Source: Spectribacter acetivorans (GTDB lineage Bacteria; Pseudomonadota; Gammaproteobacteria; Nevskiales; Salinisphaeraceae). Taken from it: a DNA stretch of 64,000 nt. The notes under the pieces are model-generated. The model ran no database searches. It was not told where the DNA came from and saw nothing but the letters and a program-made list of their open reading frames with translations. Shown piece by piece: positions 16,674 to 25,294 of this stretch (the first letter of the stretch is position 1; the number at the start of each line of letters is the position of its first letter). The stretch covers positions 62,001 to 126,000 of the forward strand of contig NZ_JAVRHY010000007.1 of NCBI RefSeq assembly GCF_031846305.1. Reading direction: 5' to 3'. Both the position numbers and the translations under genes were made by a program.

Positions 16674-17714
16674 TCAGCGACCGCGGAGAAGGCCCTGAGC
16701 ACGGGCAACCGCGATACCGGCCGTGTTCTGCCGTGACTCGCGAGACTCGCCGAAAATCTCCGCCAGCGTCTGCTCGATGTCCATCACCCTGCCCCGAACC
16801 CGCTCCGGTGAATAACCTCCGGGCGCCAATTCATCCCCCACGTTGATCACGCCGCCGGCGTTGATCACGAAATCCGGGGCATAGACGATGCCGCGTGCTG
16901 CCAGACGATCGGCGTCGGCCTCGGTCGCCAGCTGGTTATTGGCGCCACCGGCCACGGCGCGGCAACGCAGCGTCGGGATGGTGGCCTCATTCAACACCCC
17001 GCCAATCGCGCAGGGCGCCAGCACATCGACTTCCGCGGCTAGTATCTGATCGGCATTCACGATCTCGGCGCCCAGTTCGCGGGCCTCGGCAACGCCGTCG
17101 GTATCAGTATCCGCTGCGATCACGCGAGCGCCCGCGTCGATCAGGTGCCCGATAAGACCCAGCCCCACCTTGCCGCAGCCCTGTACCGCAACGGACAGAC
17201 CACGCATGCCGTCGCCCAGTCCCGCGGCGCGGACCGTGGCGCGCATGCCCACGAACACACCCAGGGCGGTATGCGGCGAGGGATCACCCGATCCGCCAGC
17301 TTCGCGCGACCGGCCCACGGCGAACTCGGTCACCTCGTTGAGCACCGCGATGTCGGCTTCCGCCATGCCCATGTCCTCGGTGGCGACATACCGACCGGCC
17401 AGCCCTTCCACGATACGGCCCATGGCGAGGAACGCGGCGCGGCGATCGGCGGGCAGTGGCCCCAGTATCACGGCCTTCGCGCCACCGAACGCCAGACCGG
17501 CGCAGGCATTCTTGTAACTCATCGCCTGCGATAGCCGCAGCACGTCGTCGACGGCATCGGCTTCGCTGTCGTACTCGCGGATGCGGATCCCGCCGAGTCC
17601 CGGCCCACGTGTGGTGTCGTGAATGGCGATGATCGTGCGCAACCCGGTGTCACGGTCGCGAGTGAACAGCAATTGTTCATGGTCGGATGCCTGGATACGC
17701 TCGAGTATTGCCAC
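16674..17714 (-). CDS. Leucine dehydrogenase (Leu/Phe/Val/Glu dehydrogenase family)
   Basis: A 346-aa NAD+-dependent oxidative deaminase that interconverts branched-chain amino acids and 2-oxo acids plus ammonia. Choosing GTG 17714 (GAGAGGG ribosome site) places Lys68 (SYKNACAG) and Lys80 (GGAK) exactly where Bacillus/Geobacillus leucine dehydrogenase has its substrate and catalytic lysines. A longer frame to 17825 lacks this support. The Rossmann motif GCGKVGLGL lies near residue 180. It probably feeds branched-chain amino acids into acyl-CoA catabolism. Leucine versus phenylalanine preference is not decided by sequence alone. Confidence 0.9.
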   Translation of the reverse strand: MAILERIQASDHEQLLFTRDRDTGLRTIIAIHDTTRGPGLGGIRIREYDSEADAVDDVLRLSQAMSYKNACAGLAFGGAKAVILGPLPADRRAAFLAMGRIVEGLAGRYVATEDMGMAEADIAVLNEVTEFAVGRSREAGGSGDPSPHTALGVFVGMRATVRAAGLGDGMRGLSVAVQGCGKVGLGLIGHLIDAGARVIAADTDTDGVAEARELGAEIVNADQILAAEVDVLAPCAIGGVLNEATIPTLRCRAVAGGANNQLATEADADRLAARGIVYAPDFVINAGGVINVGDELAPGGYSPERVRGRVMDIEQTLAEIFGESRESRQNTAGIAVARAQGLLRGR

Positions 17715-17876
17715 CGTTTGCCCTCTCGGATCGGAAATGCGGTGATTGTGGCCATGGCCGGCAACCGGTGTCGACTGGAACCGTCGGCCGCGGGGCTTGT
17801 CTTGACGTAGACTAGGGCCTGACATACCGAGGTACGGGCTCGCGGGATCATGTCGGCCTGCTCAAGGAGTACCACC

Positions 17877-18467
17877 ATGCCCATTCATCGTTCACTGGCC
17901 CTCATCGCCTTGCTGCTCTGGGCCGTTTCCGGGACCGCCGAGGAATCATCGTCCGACCAGCCTGTCGCCGATGAGCAGGCCCCCGTGATACCGGCCGACG
18001 CCGGCAACGCGGAAGACGGCCCGGATCCCGGCCCCGACCGCGCCGAGGGGCGTTCGCCGAGCGAATCGGCCGCCGCAACCGACAAGCCCATGGGCGATAC
18101 GCAAGACGACGACGGCCCGCGTCAGGTCCGACTGGAACTGAACAAGCTCTCCGCCCTGGATGACGCTTGCCGCGCCTACGTCGTGGCGCGTAATCAGACC
18201 GAGGCGGATTTCGACCAGCTACGCGCGGACGTGGTGATGTTCGATGCCGACGGCATCGTCAACAAGCGCCTGGCGGTGGACCTGGCGCCACTGCCCGCCG
18301 GCAAGACCAGCCTCAAGGTATTCGACATCGGCGGCCTGGCCTGTGACGACATCGGCCAGATGCTGCTCAACCAGATCCTGGATTGCCGCGATGCCGACGG
18401 CGACCGCGAAAACTGCCTGGCCGATATTTCAGTCCGGGCCCGTGGCCCGGTACCATTCATCAAGTAG
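17877..18467 (+). CDS. Periplasmic acidic protein of TonB-ExbBD operon, function unknown
   Basis: A 196-aa protein with a signal peptide (about 1-21, hydrophobic LALIALLLWAVSG). A low-complexity, acidic Pro/Ala/Asp/Glu-rich stretch runs to about residue 85. The folded C-terminal domain (about 88-196) has three cysteines (in DDACRAYV, GLACDDI, LDCRDADGD plus ENCLAD, i.e. four in all), suggesting disulfides. ATG 17877 has AAGGAG nine bases upstream and is preferred over 17850. It is the first gene before exbB (66-base gap), so it may be an accessory of the TonB energy-transducing system. Similar genes sit upstream of MotA/TolQ/ExbB genes in other gammaproteobacteria, from memory. Confidence 0.7.
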   Translation: MPIHRSLALIALLLWAVSGTAEESSSDQPVADEQAPVIPADAGNAEDGPDPGPDRAEGRSPSESAAATDKPMGDTQDDDGPRQVRLELNKLSALDDACRAYVVARNQTEADFDQLRADVVMFDADGIVNKRLAVDLAPLPAGKTSLKVFDIGGLACDDIGQMLLNQILDCRDADGDRENCLADISVRARGPVPFIK

Positions 18468-18533
18468 CGTGACGTACACGGCGGAAGCCGGCAGCGCGCA
18501 CCCGCGGCAATCGCTTTTCCGCTTGGAGGGGGC

Positions 18534-19253
18534 ATGAACGATTTTCTGAGCCGGGCCGAGGCCTGGGCTGGTGGCGTACTCGAGATGATTGCGCTGGGCG
18601 GTCCGGTGGTGGCCCTGCTTATCGCCATGTCGATCCTCGCGCTGACCATCGTGCTGCTCAAGCTCTGGCAGTTCTCGGCCATGCGCGTCGGCGACCGCCG
18701 CACCGCGACAAGCGCCCTCAAGGTGTACCGGGCCGGCAGCGCCGGGGACGCGGCCGCCATCGCCGGCAAATCGCGTAACCCGGTGGCGCAGGTGCTGGCC
18801 CGCGCCATCCGCGGCAAGCACCGCGTAGACCTGGCCGATGAGCTGGTTCGTGAGGAAGTGCTGCGCTATGGCGCGGATCAACTGGAAACCCTGCGCAGCC
18901 ATTTCCGCCCGCTCGAGGTGATCGCCTCGCTGGCGCCGCTGCTGGGCCTTTTCGGCACCGTGCTCGGCATGATCGAGGCGTTCCGGGATCTGGAAGCGGC
19001 GGGCAGCCAGGTCAACCCGGCGATCCTGTCCGGGGGCATCTGGCAGGCGCTGCTGACCACCGCGGCCGGCCTCGCGGTGGCCATGCCGGTGATCGTGGCC
19101 CTGAACTGGCTGGAGCGGGTGGTGGACCGGCTGGCCCACGACATGGACAACGTCGTCACCCAGGTTTTCACCATGGATCTGTCACGGGCCCCCGCCGTGC
19201 ACGGCCATGAGCTCGACCCCGAACGCGTTGAAGTCCGCCCGCTTGGCGAATAG
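18534..19253 (+). CDS. exbB: MotA/TolQ/ExbB proton-channel family protein
   Basis: A 239-aa inner-membrane protein forming the pentameric proton channel that powers TonB. Three hydrophobic segments are visible: about 18-45 (GGPVVALLIAMSILALTIVLL), about 125-145 (VIASLAPLLGLFGTVLGMI) and about 160-190 (ILSGGIWQALLTTAAGLAVA). The second and third carry the conserved small-residue-lined pore pattern of ExbB/TolQ. It precedes two ExbD-type genes and tonB, so ExbB is a better name than TolQ, and no tolA/tolB is present. Confidence 0.9.
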   Translation: MNDFLSRAEAWAGGVLEMIALGGPVVALLIAMSILALTIVLLKLWQFSAMRVGDRRTATSALKVYRAGSAGDAAAIAGKSRNPVAQVLARAIRGKHRVDLADELVREEVLRYGADQLETLRSHFRPLEVIASLAPLLGLFGTVLGMIEAFRDLEAAGSQVNPAILSGGIWQALLTTAAGLAVAMPVIVALNWLERVVDRLAHDMDNVVTQVFTMDLSRAPAVHGHELDPERVEVRPLGE

Positions 19254-19641
19254 TCCGGCGCGCCGCCGGCCGCTGGTAGGGCTGACACCACTGATCGACG
19301 TGGTGTTCATCCTGCTGCTGTTCTTCATGCTGGCATCGAGCTTTCTCGACCTGCATTCGATTGCACTGGACGCTCCCAGCCGCGGCGGGGGGCAACCCAC
19401 CATGGAGGGCGCGCTGCTGGTGGAAGTCCGCACCGACGGCATCCGGCTTGGCGGTCAGTACGTCACGCCGCAGGGCCTGGCGCGGCGGGTCAGCGCGAGA
19501 CTGGAAGACAACCCGGACCGCCGCGTGCTGGTGCGGCCGGCCGAGGGCGTTTCACTGCAGGACGCGGTCGCCGTGCTCGACCGACTCACCGCCGCGGGCG
19601 CGCGCAATCTGTCCATGCTCGGGGGCGACGGACCGCGATGA
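19207..19641 (+). CDS. exbD: ExbD/TolR family biopolymer transport protein (first copy)
   Basis: A 144-aa protein with one N-terminal transmembrane helix holding the proton-carrying Asp in LTPLIDVVFILLLFFML, then a periplasmic domain. The predicted ATG 19207 gives a 47-base overlap with exbB; a TTG at 19246 would reduce the overlap to a few bases and still keep the whole helix, so the start is open. It forms a heteromeric motor with ExbB and possibly the second ExbD-type protein immediately downstream. Confidence 0.88.
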   Translation: MSSTPNALKSARLANSPARRRPLVGLTPLIDVVFILLLFFMLASSFLDLHSIALDAPSRGGGQPTMEGALLVEVRTDGIRLGGQYVTPQGLARRVSARLEDNPDRRVLVRPAEGVSLQDAVAVLDRLTAAGARNLSMLGGDGPR

Positions 19642-20045
19642 AATTTCCCCGCTCCCGCCGACCACGTAACGAGGACGAGCGGATTCTGCCGCTGACCAAT
19701 ATCGTGTTCCTGCTGCTGATCTTCTTCATGCTGGCCGGGCGCCTGGCCACTCCCGACCCGCTGCCGATCGAGCCGCCGGAATCCGAAAGCGAGGACCCGG
19801 CGCGCGCCGAAGGCGTGCTGGTCCAGATGATGACCGACGATCGGGTGGCCATCGACGGCGATGTCGTACCGCTGGCGGAACTCGCCGAACGGGTCGGCCG
19901 GCAGCGAACCGGCGACGATGCCCCCCGGGTCCGCCTCAAGGCAGACGGGGCCGTTGCGGCCACGCGCGTGGTGGCGGTGATGCAGCAACTGCACGACGCC
20001 GGCGTCGATGAGTTGCGTCTGTTGACCACCAGCGCCTCGCCATGA
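19638..20045 (+). CDS. ExbD/TolR family protein (second copy)
   Basis: A 135-aa protein overlapping the first exbD by 4 bases (ATGA). Its membrane helix reads LTNIVFLLLIFFMLAG: the position of the proton-carrying Asp of the first copy (LTPLIDVVF) is Asn-Ile here (LTNIVF), so the key acid is missing at that spot. The rest of the fold is kept. Paired ExbD genes are known in some TonB systems; one may be a structural rather than proton-carrying subunit (inference). Confidence 0.82.
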   Translation: MKFPRSRRPRNEDERILPLTNIVFLLLIFFMLAGRLATPDPLPIEPPESESEDPARAEGVLVQMMTDDRVAIDGDVVPLAELAERVGRQRTGDDAPRVRLKADGAVAATRVVAVMQQLHDAGVDELRLLTTSASP

Positions 20046-20764
20046 CGGCGCTGCCGCTGCGCCGGCACTGGCTGGGCGCCGGCCTGCTGGCCGCCCTGCT
20101 CCATGCCGGCATCGCCGCACTGATCATGCTACTGGTGCCGAACTCGCCCAGCGCCCTGGTCCCATCCGAACAGGGCGTGAAGATCAACCTGGAATCGATG
20201 GGCGACGCGATGAGCAGCGCGGCCGCCCCGGCACCGGAGCCGGTAGAGGCGGTCGAGCCCGACGTGCCGGCACCCGACGTGGCGGAGGCCCCGACCCGCG
20301 ACAATCCCGTGCCCGAGGCCAGTGATCAGGATGTGCTCGCGGCATCCGCGGCGGACCAGCCAAGTGCGGAGACGGCCGACCCCACCGTCCCGTCGGAAAC
20401 AGTCGAAGCGCTCACGATCACGCCGGATGCCACCCCCGAGCCGGAGACCCGCGAACCGACCCGTGGCGGCGGCGACCCCACCGAGGCCTACATCGACACC
20501 GTGCGGGGCTGGCTGTCAGACAACAAGCAGTATCCGGAACAGGCGCAGCAGCGCGGCGACGAGGGCGTCGTACGCATCTATTTCGTGGTGGATCGCGAGG
20601 GCAACATCCTCGAATACCGCATCCTGGAAAGCTCCGGCATCGCCTTGCTCGACCGTGAGGTCGAGGCGCTCATCGACCGGGCTCAGCCCCTGCCGGCCAT
20701 GCCCGATGACCTGCGCCGGAACCGCATCGAGCTCGAGGTCGACATCGAATTCAGTCTGAACTGA
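20042..20764 (+). CDS. tonB: TonB family energy-transducing protein
   Basis: A 240-aa protein with an N-terminal anchor (about 12-33, LGAGLLAALLHAGIAALIMLL). An acidic Pro/Ala/Glu-rich periplasmic spacer follows (about 60-145), then a C-terminal TonB domain (about 150-240) with YPEQAQQRGDEGVVRIYFVV and the final VDIEFSLN strand. It links the ExbB/ExbD motor to outer-membrane receptors. It overlaps exbD2 by 4 bases and ends the operon. No TonB-dependent receptor is adjacent, so the cargo is unknown. Confidence 0.9.
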   Translation: MTALPLRRHWLGAGLLAALLHAGIAALIMLLVPNSPSALVPSEQGVKINLESMGDAMSSAAAPAPEPVEAVEPDVPAPDVAEAPTRDNPVPEASDQDVLAASAADQPSAETADPTVPSETVEALTITPDATPEPETREPTRGGGDPTEAYIDTVRGWLSDNKQYPEQAQQRGDEGVVRIYFVVDREGNILEYRILESSGIALLDREVEALIDRAQPLPAMPDDLRRNRIELEVDIEFSLN

Positions 20765-20781
20765 CGGCTGTCGCCGCGGCG

Positions 20782-21726
20782 CTACCAGACCACCAGTTCG
20801 ACCCGGCGGTTGCGGGAACGGCCATCCGCGTCGCTGTTGCTGGCCGCCGGCGAGGTGAAACCCACGCCCCAGGGCTTGAGACGGCCGCGGGTCACATCCT
20901 GATCGCCGACCAGCGCTTCCACCACGGCCTCCGCCCGCCGTCGCGACAGATCGATGTTGTACTCTAATTCGCCGCGGGTATCGGTATGCCCGACCACCAG
21001 CAGACGCAGATCGGGGCGCTGGCGCATCAGCTTGCCGATCTCGGTGAGCGTGGGGTCCGAGGCATCCCGCAACCGAGCACTGTCGGTATCGAAATAAATG
21101 CCGTAGAGCGCCACCCGGCCCTGCTCGTCCAACCGCCGACCCATTTCCTCGGCATCCACCGTGATGGCGGAGAGTTCTCGAGGACTGGCGTCAATCACGT
21201 CAACCAGGGTGAATACACCCTCACCGGCCGCCGAGGCGCTGCTCTGGACCGCCACGAAACGGTCGCCGCCGGGCCGATCATCGCGAGCCGCCAGGTAGCC
21301 CACCGCGCCGGTATCGAGAATGAAGCGCTCGGCGTCATGCCGGCCGCCGGGGCTGGCCTGCAGGAACGCGGGACCGCCACAGGCCTCGTCGGCGCAGCGG
21401 AACACGATCTCGAATCCGGCCTCGCGCAGGTCCCCGGCCATGGCATCGAGCACGGCCTCGGGTGACTGATCAGCCGGCGAGCGGTAGACGCGCCGGGACA
21501 ACGGGCCGTCGACGGTCCGGGTCGCCGCGAGATTGGCGTCAATGCCGCCCGGATCCTCTGCCGGCGCGATGATCAGATCGTAGGTGGCCTGCGGCCGTGA
21601 CTCGTCGCTGACCGTCTCGGCGGCCCCGGGCGCGGGCACGTCGGCGGACTGGGCCCACGCGGTACCGCACATGCCGAGCAGGAGCCCGAGTCCGGTCACA
21701 AGCGGCGGCGTCGGAAACAAGCGCAT
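20782..21726 (-). CDS. OmpA-family peptidoglycan-binding outer-membrane protein
   Basis: A 314-aa exported protein. The signal peptide begins MRLFPTPP and ends TAWAQS. ATG 21726 is chosen because AAGAGAGA lies just before it; ATG 21741 is an alternative. The middle ~170 residues are unlike known barrels and resemble an independent periplasmic domain (DLIIAPAEDPGG ... VDVIDASPRE). The C-terminal ~110 residues are an OmpA-like domain: YFDTDSARL, VVGHTDTRG, NIDLSRRRAEAV, and RSRNRRVEL, the peptidoglycan diaminopimelate-binding fold. It converges on tonB with 17 bases between stops. Confidence 0.85.
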   Translation of the reverse strand: MRLFPTPPLVTGLGLLLGMCGTAWAQSADVPAPGAAETVSDESRPQATYDLIIAPAEDPGGIDANLAATRTVDGPLSRRVYRSPADQSPEAVLDAMAGDLREAGFEIVFRCADEACGGPAFLQASPGGRHDAERFILDTGAVGYLAARDDRPGGDRFVAVQSSASAAGEGVFTLVDVIDASPRELSAITVDAEEMGRRLDEQGRVALYGIYFDTDSARLRDASDPTLTEIGKLMRQRPDLRLLVVGHTDTRGELEYNIDLSRRRAEAVVEALVGDQDVTRGRLKPWGVGFTSPAASNSDADGRSRNRRVELVVW

Positions 21727-21847
21727 CAAGTCTCTCTTCATCTGGGCAGGATTGCCGCCTGCATTATCGCAGCGGCCGGGCGAACAGCGTAGCCGGGAAC
21801 GCCGGGCGTCGCATCCCGGTGGGCATCGGCAACCGGCACGCAATCTC

Positions 21848-22783
21848 TCACGGCCCCGCCGCCACCACCACATGGTCAGCCAGATCCCGGGCGCAGATCT
21901 GGCGAATGATGCCGGCCAGCTGCTGATACCAGTGCCGCTGGGCCGAGCGCGGCCGCCAGGCCAGCACGATATCCCGGCTTGGCGTGTCGAATGCGGCCTC
22001 CAGGCGGATCACGTCATGGCGCGGGCCGATCTCCGAACGGATATAGAGCGACGGCAGGAACGACACGCCCAGGCCGGTGCCGATCATCTGGCGCAGGGTG
22101 TCCAGGCTGGTGCCCTCGAAGTCGCGCATCAGGCGGAAACCGTAATCGCGGGCGACGCCCTGCACCTGCAGGAACGAGCGGTGGCGCTCCTCGATCACCA
22201 GGAAATTCTGATCCACGCAATCGGTCGGCCGGACCTGCGGGAGGTCCGCCAGCGGATGATCCGGCGCGGACACCAGATGCATTTGCTCGCTGAACAGCGG
22301 CGTCGACGCCATGTCGCGATCCTCCAGCGGCGCCGAGGCCAGAATCAGGTCGTACTGGCCGTCCGCCAGGCCGGCCTCGAGTTCCCGCGGGCCATCCTCC
22401 TTGACGAAAATGCGCAGTGCCGGAAAGCGCCGATGCAGTTCCGGGATCACGTCGGGCAGCAGATACGGCCCCAGGGTGGGCAACACACCAAGCCGATGCG
22501 TGGCCGAGGGTGAATCCGCCGCCTCGCGCGCGAAATTGACGATTTCCCGACTTTCCCGCAGCAGCCTATCCACGTGCGGCAACAGGGAACGCCCGAGGGC
22601 GGTGACCAGGGCACCCGAACGCGAGCGCTCGATCAGCGAAATGCCCAGCGTTGCCTCGAGCGCGGCCAGCTGGGCCGTGAGGGTGGGCTGACTCACGCCG
22701 AGGCGCAGCGCCGCACGCCGAACACCGCCGTGTTCCGCCACCGCGGCAAAGCAACGCAACTGCTTGATGGTGGGCTCGGCCAA
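21848..22783 (-). CDS. LysR-family transcriptional regulator (OxyR-like)
   Basis: A 311-aa regulator. The N-terminal winged helix (1-60) reads TIKQLRCFAAVAEHGGVRRA ... VSQPTLTAQLAALE, closest to OxyR-type LysR proteins. The C-terminal effector domain has one Cys in TDCVDQNF at about the place of OxyR's peroxidatic Cys, but the resolving Cys is not seen, so peroxide sensing is doubtful. It is divergent from carbonic anhydrase and SulP with a perfect LysR box between them. It may therefore sense inorganic carbon or redox status and control that pair. Function beyond DNA binding is inference. Confidence 0.87.
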   Translation of the reverse strand: MAEPTIKQLRCFAAVAEHGGVRRAALRLGVSQPTLTAQLAALEATLGISLIERSRSGALVTALGRSLLPHVDRLLRESREIVNFAREAADSPSATHRLGVLPTLGPYLLPDVIPELHRRFPALRIFVKEDGPRELEAGLADGQYDLILASAPLEDRDMASTPLFSEQMHLVSAPDHPLADLPQVRPTDCVDQNFLVIEERHRSFLQVQGVARDYGFRLMRDFEGTSLDTLRQMIGTGLGVSFLPSLYIRSEIGPRHDVIRLEAAFDTPSRDIVLAWRPRSAQRHWYQQLAGIIRQICARDLADHVVVAAGP

Positions 22784-22797
22784 GCGGCTTCCTCATG

Positions 22798-22816
22798 TGA
22801 TCGTATTCTACGATCA
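22798..22816. promoter_or_regulatory. LysR-type operator between lysR and carbonic anhydrase
   Basis: TGATCGTA-TTC-TACGATCA is a perfect 8-bp inverted repeat that contains the T-N11-A core of LysR-family recognition sites. It is 15 bases before the lysR start and 87 bases before the carbonic anhydrase start. A second small repeat, CATAA...TTATG (22815-22835), partly overlaps it and could be the activation site. Confidence 0.7.
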
Positions 22817-22902
22817 TAATTTATCAGAACTTATGACTTACGCGATTGCCAGATGTTGCCTAGCCTGCCGCACTAATTGTCTTTCCGCACAAAGGTTTCG
22901 AC

Positions 22903-23550
22903 ATGGACAAGATTCTCGACGGCATCGAACGCTTCCAAGGGGAGCGTTTCGCCGATTACCGCGAACTGTTCGCGGAACTGGCCGGCGGCCAGTCACCGGC
23001 AACACTGTTCATCACCTGCGCGGATTCCCGCGTCGATCCCAGTCTGATCACCGGCGCCGACCCCGGCGACCTGTTCGTCTGCCGCAATGCCGGCAACATC
23101 GTGCCGCCCTATGGCGGGGGCGCCGAGGGCACGGCGGCGTCGGTGGAGTATGCCGTCGGCGCCCTGAACGTGCGTGACGTCATCGTCTGCGGCCATTCCG
23201 GCTGTGGCGCCATGACCGGAGCACTGGCGCCGGAGAATCTTTCCGGGTTCCCGCAGGTCGGCCAGTGGCTGACCCACTGTCACGCCGCGGTGACGACGGT
23301 GCGCCATAACCATCCCGAGCTCGACGGCGCGGATCAGCTCGACCGGGTAATCGAACAGAACACGCTGGTCCAGCTGCAGCATCTTCGCACCCATCCAGCG
23401 GTGGCGGCACGACTGGCGGCCGACGGTATCCGGCTGCATGCCTGGGTCTATGACATCGGCAGCGGGCAAATCCGCGCCCACAACCCGGACCGCGACGCCT
23501 TCGAGCCGCTGGACCGGGCATACGCCAGCCTGCGCGAGAACGCGGGCTGA
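22903..23550 (+). CDS. Beta-class carbonic anhydrase
   Basis: A 215-aa zinc enzyme that interconverts CO2 and bicarbonate. Zinc ligands are Cys39 (CADSR), His98 and Cys101 (CGHSGCGAM), with the Asp41/Arg43 gating pair. The length and layout match single-domain beta-carbonic anhydrases. The next gene, 23 bases downstream, is a SulP transporter, and the pair is likely cotranscribed. Together they probably supply bicarbonate or CO2 for fixation or for carboxylases. Class is certain from the residues. Confidence 0.95.
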   Translation: MDKILDGIERFQGERFADYRELFAELAGGQSPATLFITCADSRVDPSLITGADPGDLFVCRNAGNIVPPYGGGAEGTAASVEYAVGALNVRDVIVCGHSGCGAMTGALAPENLSGFPQVGQWLTHCHAAVTTVRHNHPELDGADQLDRVIEQNTLVQLQHLRTHPAVAARLAADGIRLHAWVYDIGSGQIRAHNPDRDAFEPLDRAYASLRENAG

Positions 23551-23573
23551 TTCCGCAATACGGAGACGATTCG

Positions 23574-25211
23574 ATGGCCTTTCTGGATACGAGCAATCTC
23601 AAGGGCGACCTGTTCGGCGGCGTGACCGCCGGTATCGTGGCCCTGCCGCTGGCGCTGGCCTTCGGCGAGGCCTCCGGCGCCGGCCCCATCGCCGGGCTCT
23701 GGGGCGCCATCCTGGTCGGTTTCTTCGCGTCGCTGTTCGGCGGTACCGGCCCGCAGGTGACCGGCCCGACCGGGCCCATGGTGGTAGTGTTCGCGGGCGT
23801 CTACGCAAGCTTGGCCGATAATCCGGCGCTGGTGTTTACCAGTGTGGTCATGGCAGGCGGCCTGCTGGTACTGATGGGAATCCTGGGGCTGGGGCGCTAC
23901 ATCCGGCTGGTTCCCTACCCGGTTGTGTCAGGGTTCATGAGCGGCATCGGCTGCATCATCATCGCCCTGCAGCTGGCAAGACTGTTCGGCCACGAACCCG
24001 CGGACACCGGCACCATCCCGGCGCTGGCCGCCGTGCCCGGTGCGATCATGGCGCCCAATATCTGGGCCCTGCTGCTGGGGCTGGCCACGCTGGTCATCGT
24101 GTTCACCTGGCCGGGCAAGCTCGGCAGGTTCCTGCCGGGACCGCTGGCGGCACTGATCATCTGCTCGGTCGCCGGACTGGCGCTGCCCGGCATACCGGTC
24201 CTCGGCGATATTCCCACCGGCCTGCCCGATTTCGTGATGCCGACCTTCAGTCAGGATTCGCTGTTCGTGGTGTTCGAGGCGGCGATCATCCTGGCGGTGC
24301 TGTGCGGTATCGACAGTCTGCTGACCTCGCTGGTGGCCGACAACATGACCCGCGAGCGACACGACTCCAACAAGGAGCTGATCGGCCAGGGCATCGGCAA
24401 CACGGTGGCCGGTTTCTTCGGCGCCATCCCGGGTGCCGGGGCCACCATGCGCACAGTGGTCAACATCCGCACCGGCGGCAAGACCCGGATTTCCGGCATG
24501 ACGCACGCGCTGTTGCTGCTGGCGATCGTGCTGGTACTGAGCCCGCTGGCATCGCAGATTCCGCATGCCGTGCTGGCCGGCATTCTGGTCAAGGTGGGTT
24601 ACGACATCATCGACTGGCGCTATCTGATGCACGCGCATCGCGGCCCGCGCTGGGATCTGGTGCTGATGGCCCTGGTGCTTGGCCTGACCGTGTTCGTCGA
24701 CCTGATCACGGCGGTGGCGGTCGGCGTGGTGCTGGCGGCCCTGGCCTTCGTGAAGGAAATCGCGGACCTGCAGCTGGCCTCGCTGCAGTCGGACACCGAC
24801 GACGTGGATGACGCTGAAACCGCGGAACTGCTCCGGTCCGCCGGCGGCCGGGTCACGCTGTTCGACTTTTCCGGCCCACTGAGTTTCGGCGCCGCCGCGG
24901 ACCTGGGTCATCACGTGCGCGAGCGTTCCTCGGGCGAAACGAGCGTGGTGATCATGGACTTCTCGCATGTGCCGCATCTGGATGTTTCCGCGGCCAAGGC
25001 AGTGGAGACGATTGCCGAGGACGCCAACGATTACGGCCGCTCGCTGTTCATCACCGGCGCCAACCAGGAAGTCCAGGATGTGCTGGCAGCACTCGACGTC
25101 ACCCAGCTGGTGCCGGCCGACCACTGGTTCACGGACCGGGTGGCGGCGCTGCGTGCCGCGATCGCGGAACTCGACGATCCGCCGACCGGAGCCGTCCCGC
25201 AGCCGGGATAA
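23574..25211 (+). CDS. SulP family anion transporter with STAS domain (probable bicarbonate/sulfate)
   Basis: A 545-aa inner-membrane protein with roughly 12-14 hydrophobic segments over residues 1-410, including the SulP signature GLIAGIVALPLALAFGEASG-like text near 15-40 and the internal ASCATGAGATM-like motif (GAIPGAGATMRTVVNIR). A cytoplasmic STAS domain follows (about 430-530: VVIMDFSHVPHLDVSAAKAV). The adjacent carbonic anhydrase argues for bicarbonate uptake, as in BicA-type transporters, but sulfate cannot be excluded from sequence. The gene ends at a strong bidirectional terminator. Confidence 0.88.
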   Translation: MAFLDTSNLKGDLFGGVTAGIVALPLALAFGEASGAGPIAGLWGAILVGFFASLFGGTGPQVTGPTGPMVVVFAGVYASLADNPALVFTSVVMAGGLLVLMGILGLGRYIRLVPYPVVSGFMSGIGCIIIALQLARLFGHEPADTGTIPALAAVPGAIMAPNIWALLLGLATLVIVFTWPGKLGRFLPGPLAALIICSVAGLALPGIPVLGDIPTGLPDFVMPTFSQDSLFVVFEAAIILAVLCGIDSLLTSLVADNMTRERHDSNKELIGQGIGNTVAGFFGAIPGAGATMRTVVNIRTGGKTRISGMTHALLLLAIVLVLSPLASQIPHAVLAGILVKVGYDIIDWRYLMHAHRGPRWDLVLMALVLGLTVFVDLITAVAVGVVLAALAFVKEIADLQLASLQSDTDDVDDAETAELLRSAGGRVTLFDFSGPLSFGAAADLGHHVRERSSGETSVVIMDFSHVPHLDVSAAKAVETIAEDANDYGRSLFITGANQEVQDVLAALDVTQLVPADHWFTDRVAALRAAIAELDDPPTGAVPQPG

Positions 25212-25235
25212 GTATCGGCCCGGCCGGAAACGAAA

Positions 25236-25265
25236 AAGCCCGCATGGCATGTGCCATGCGGGCTT
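25236..25265. terminator. Bidirectional intrinsic terminator between SulP and fadA
   Basis: A perfect 14-bp stem AAGCCCGCATGGCA / TGCCATGCGGGCTT around TG. It has A-rich sequence on the left and TTCTT on the right, so it can end both converging transcripts. Confidence 0.92.
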
Positions 25266-25294
25266 CTTCATGCCGCCGATAATCCGTCAGGCGA

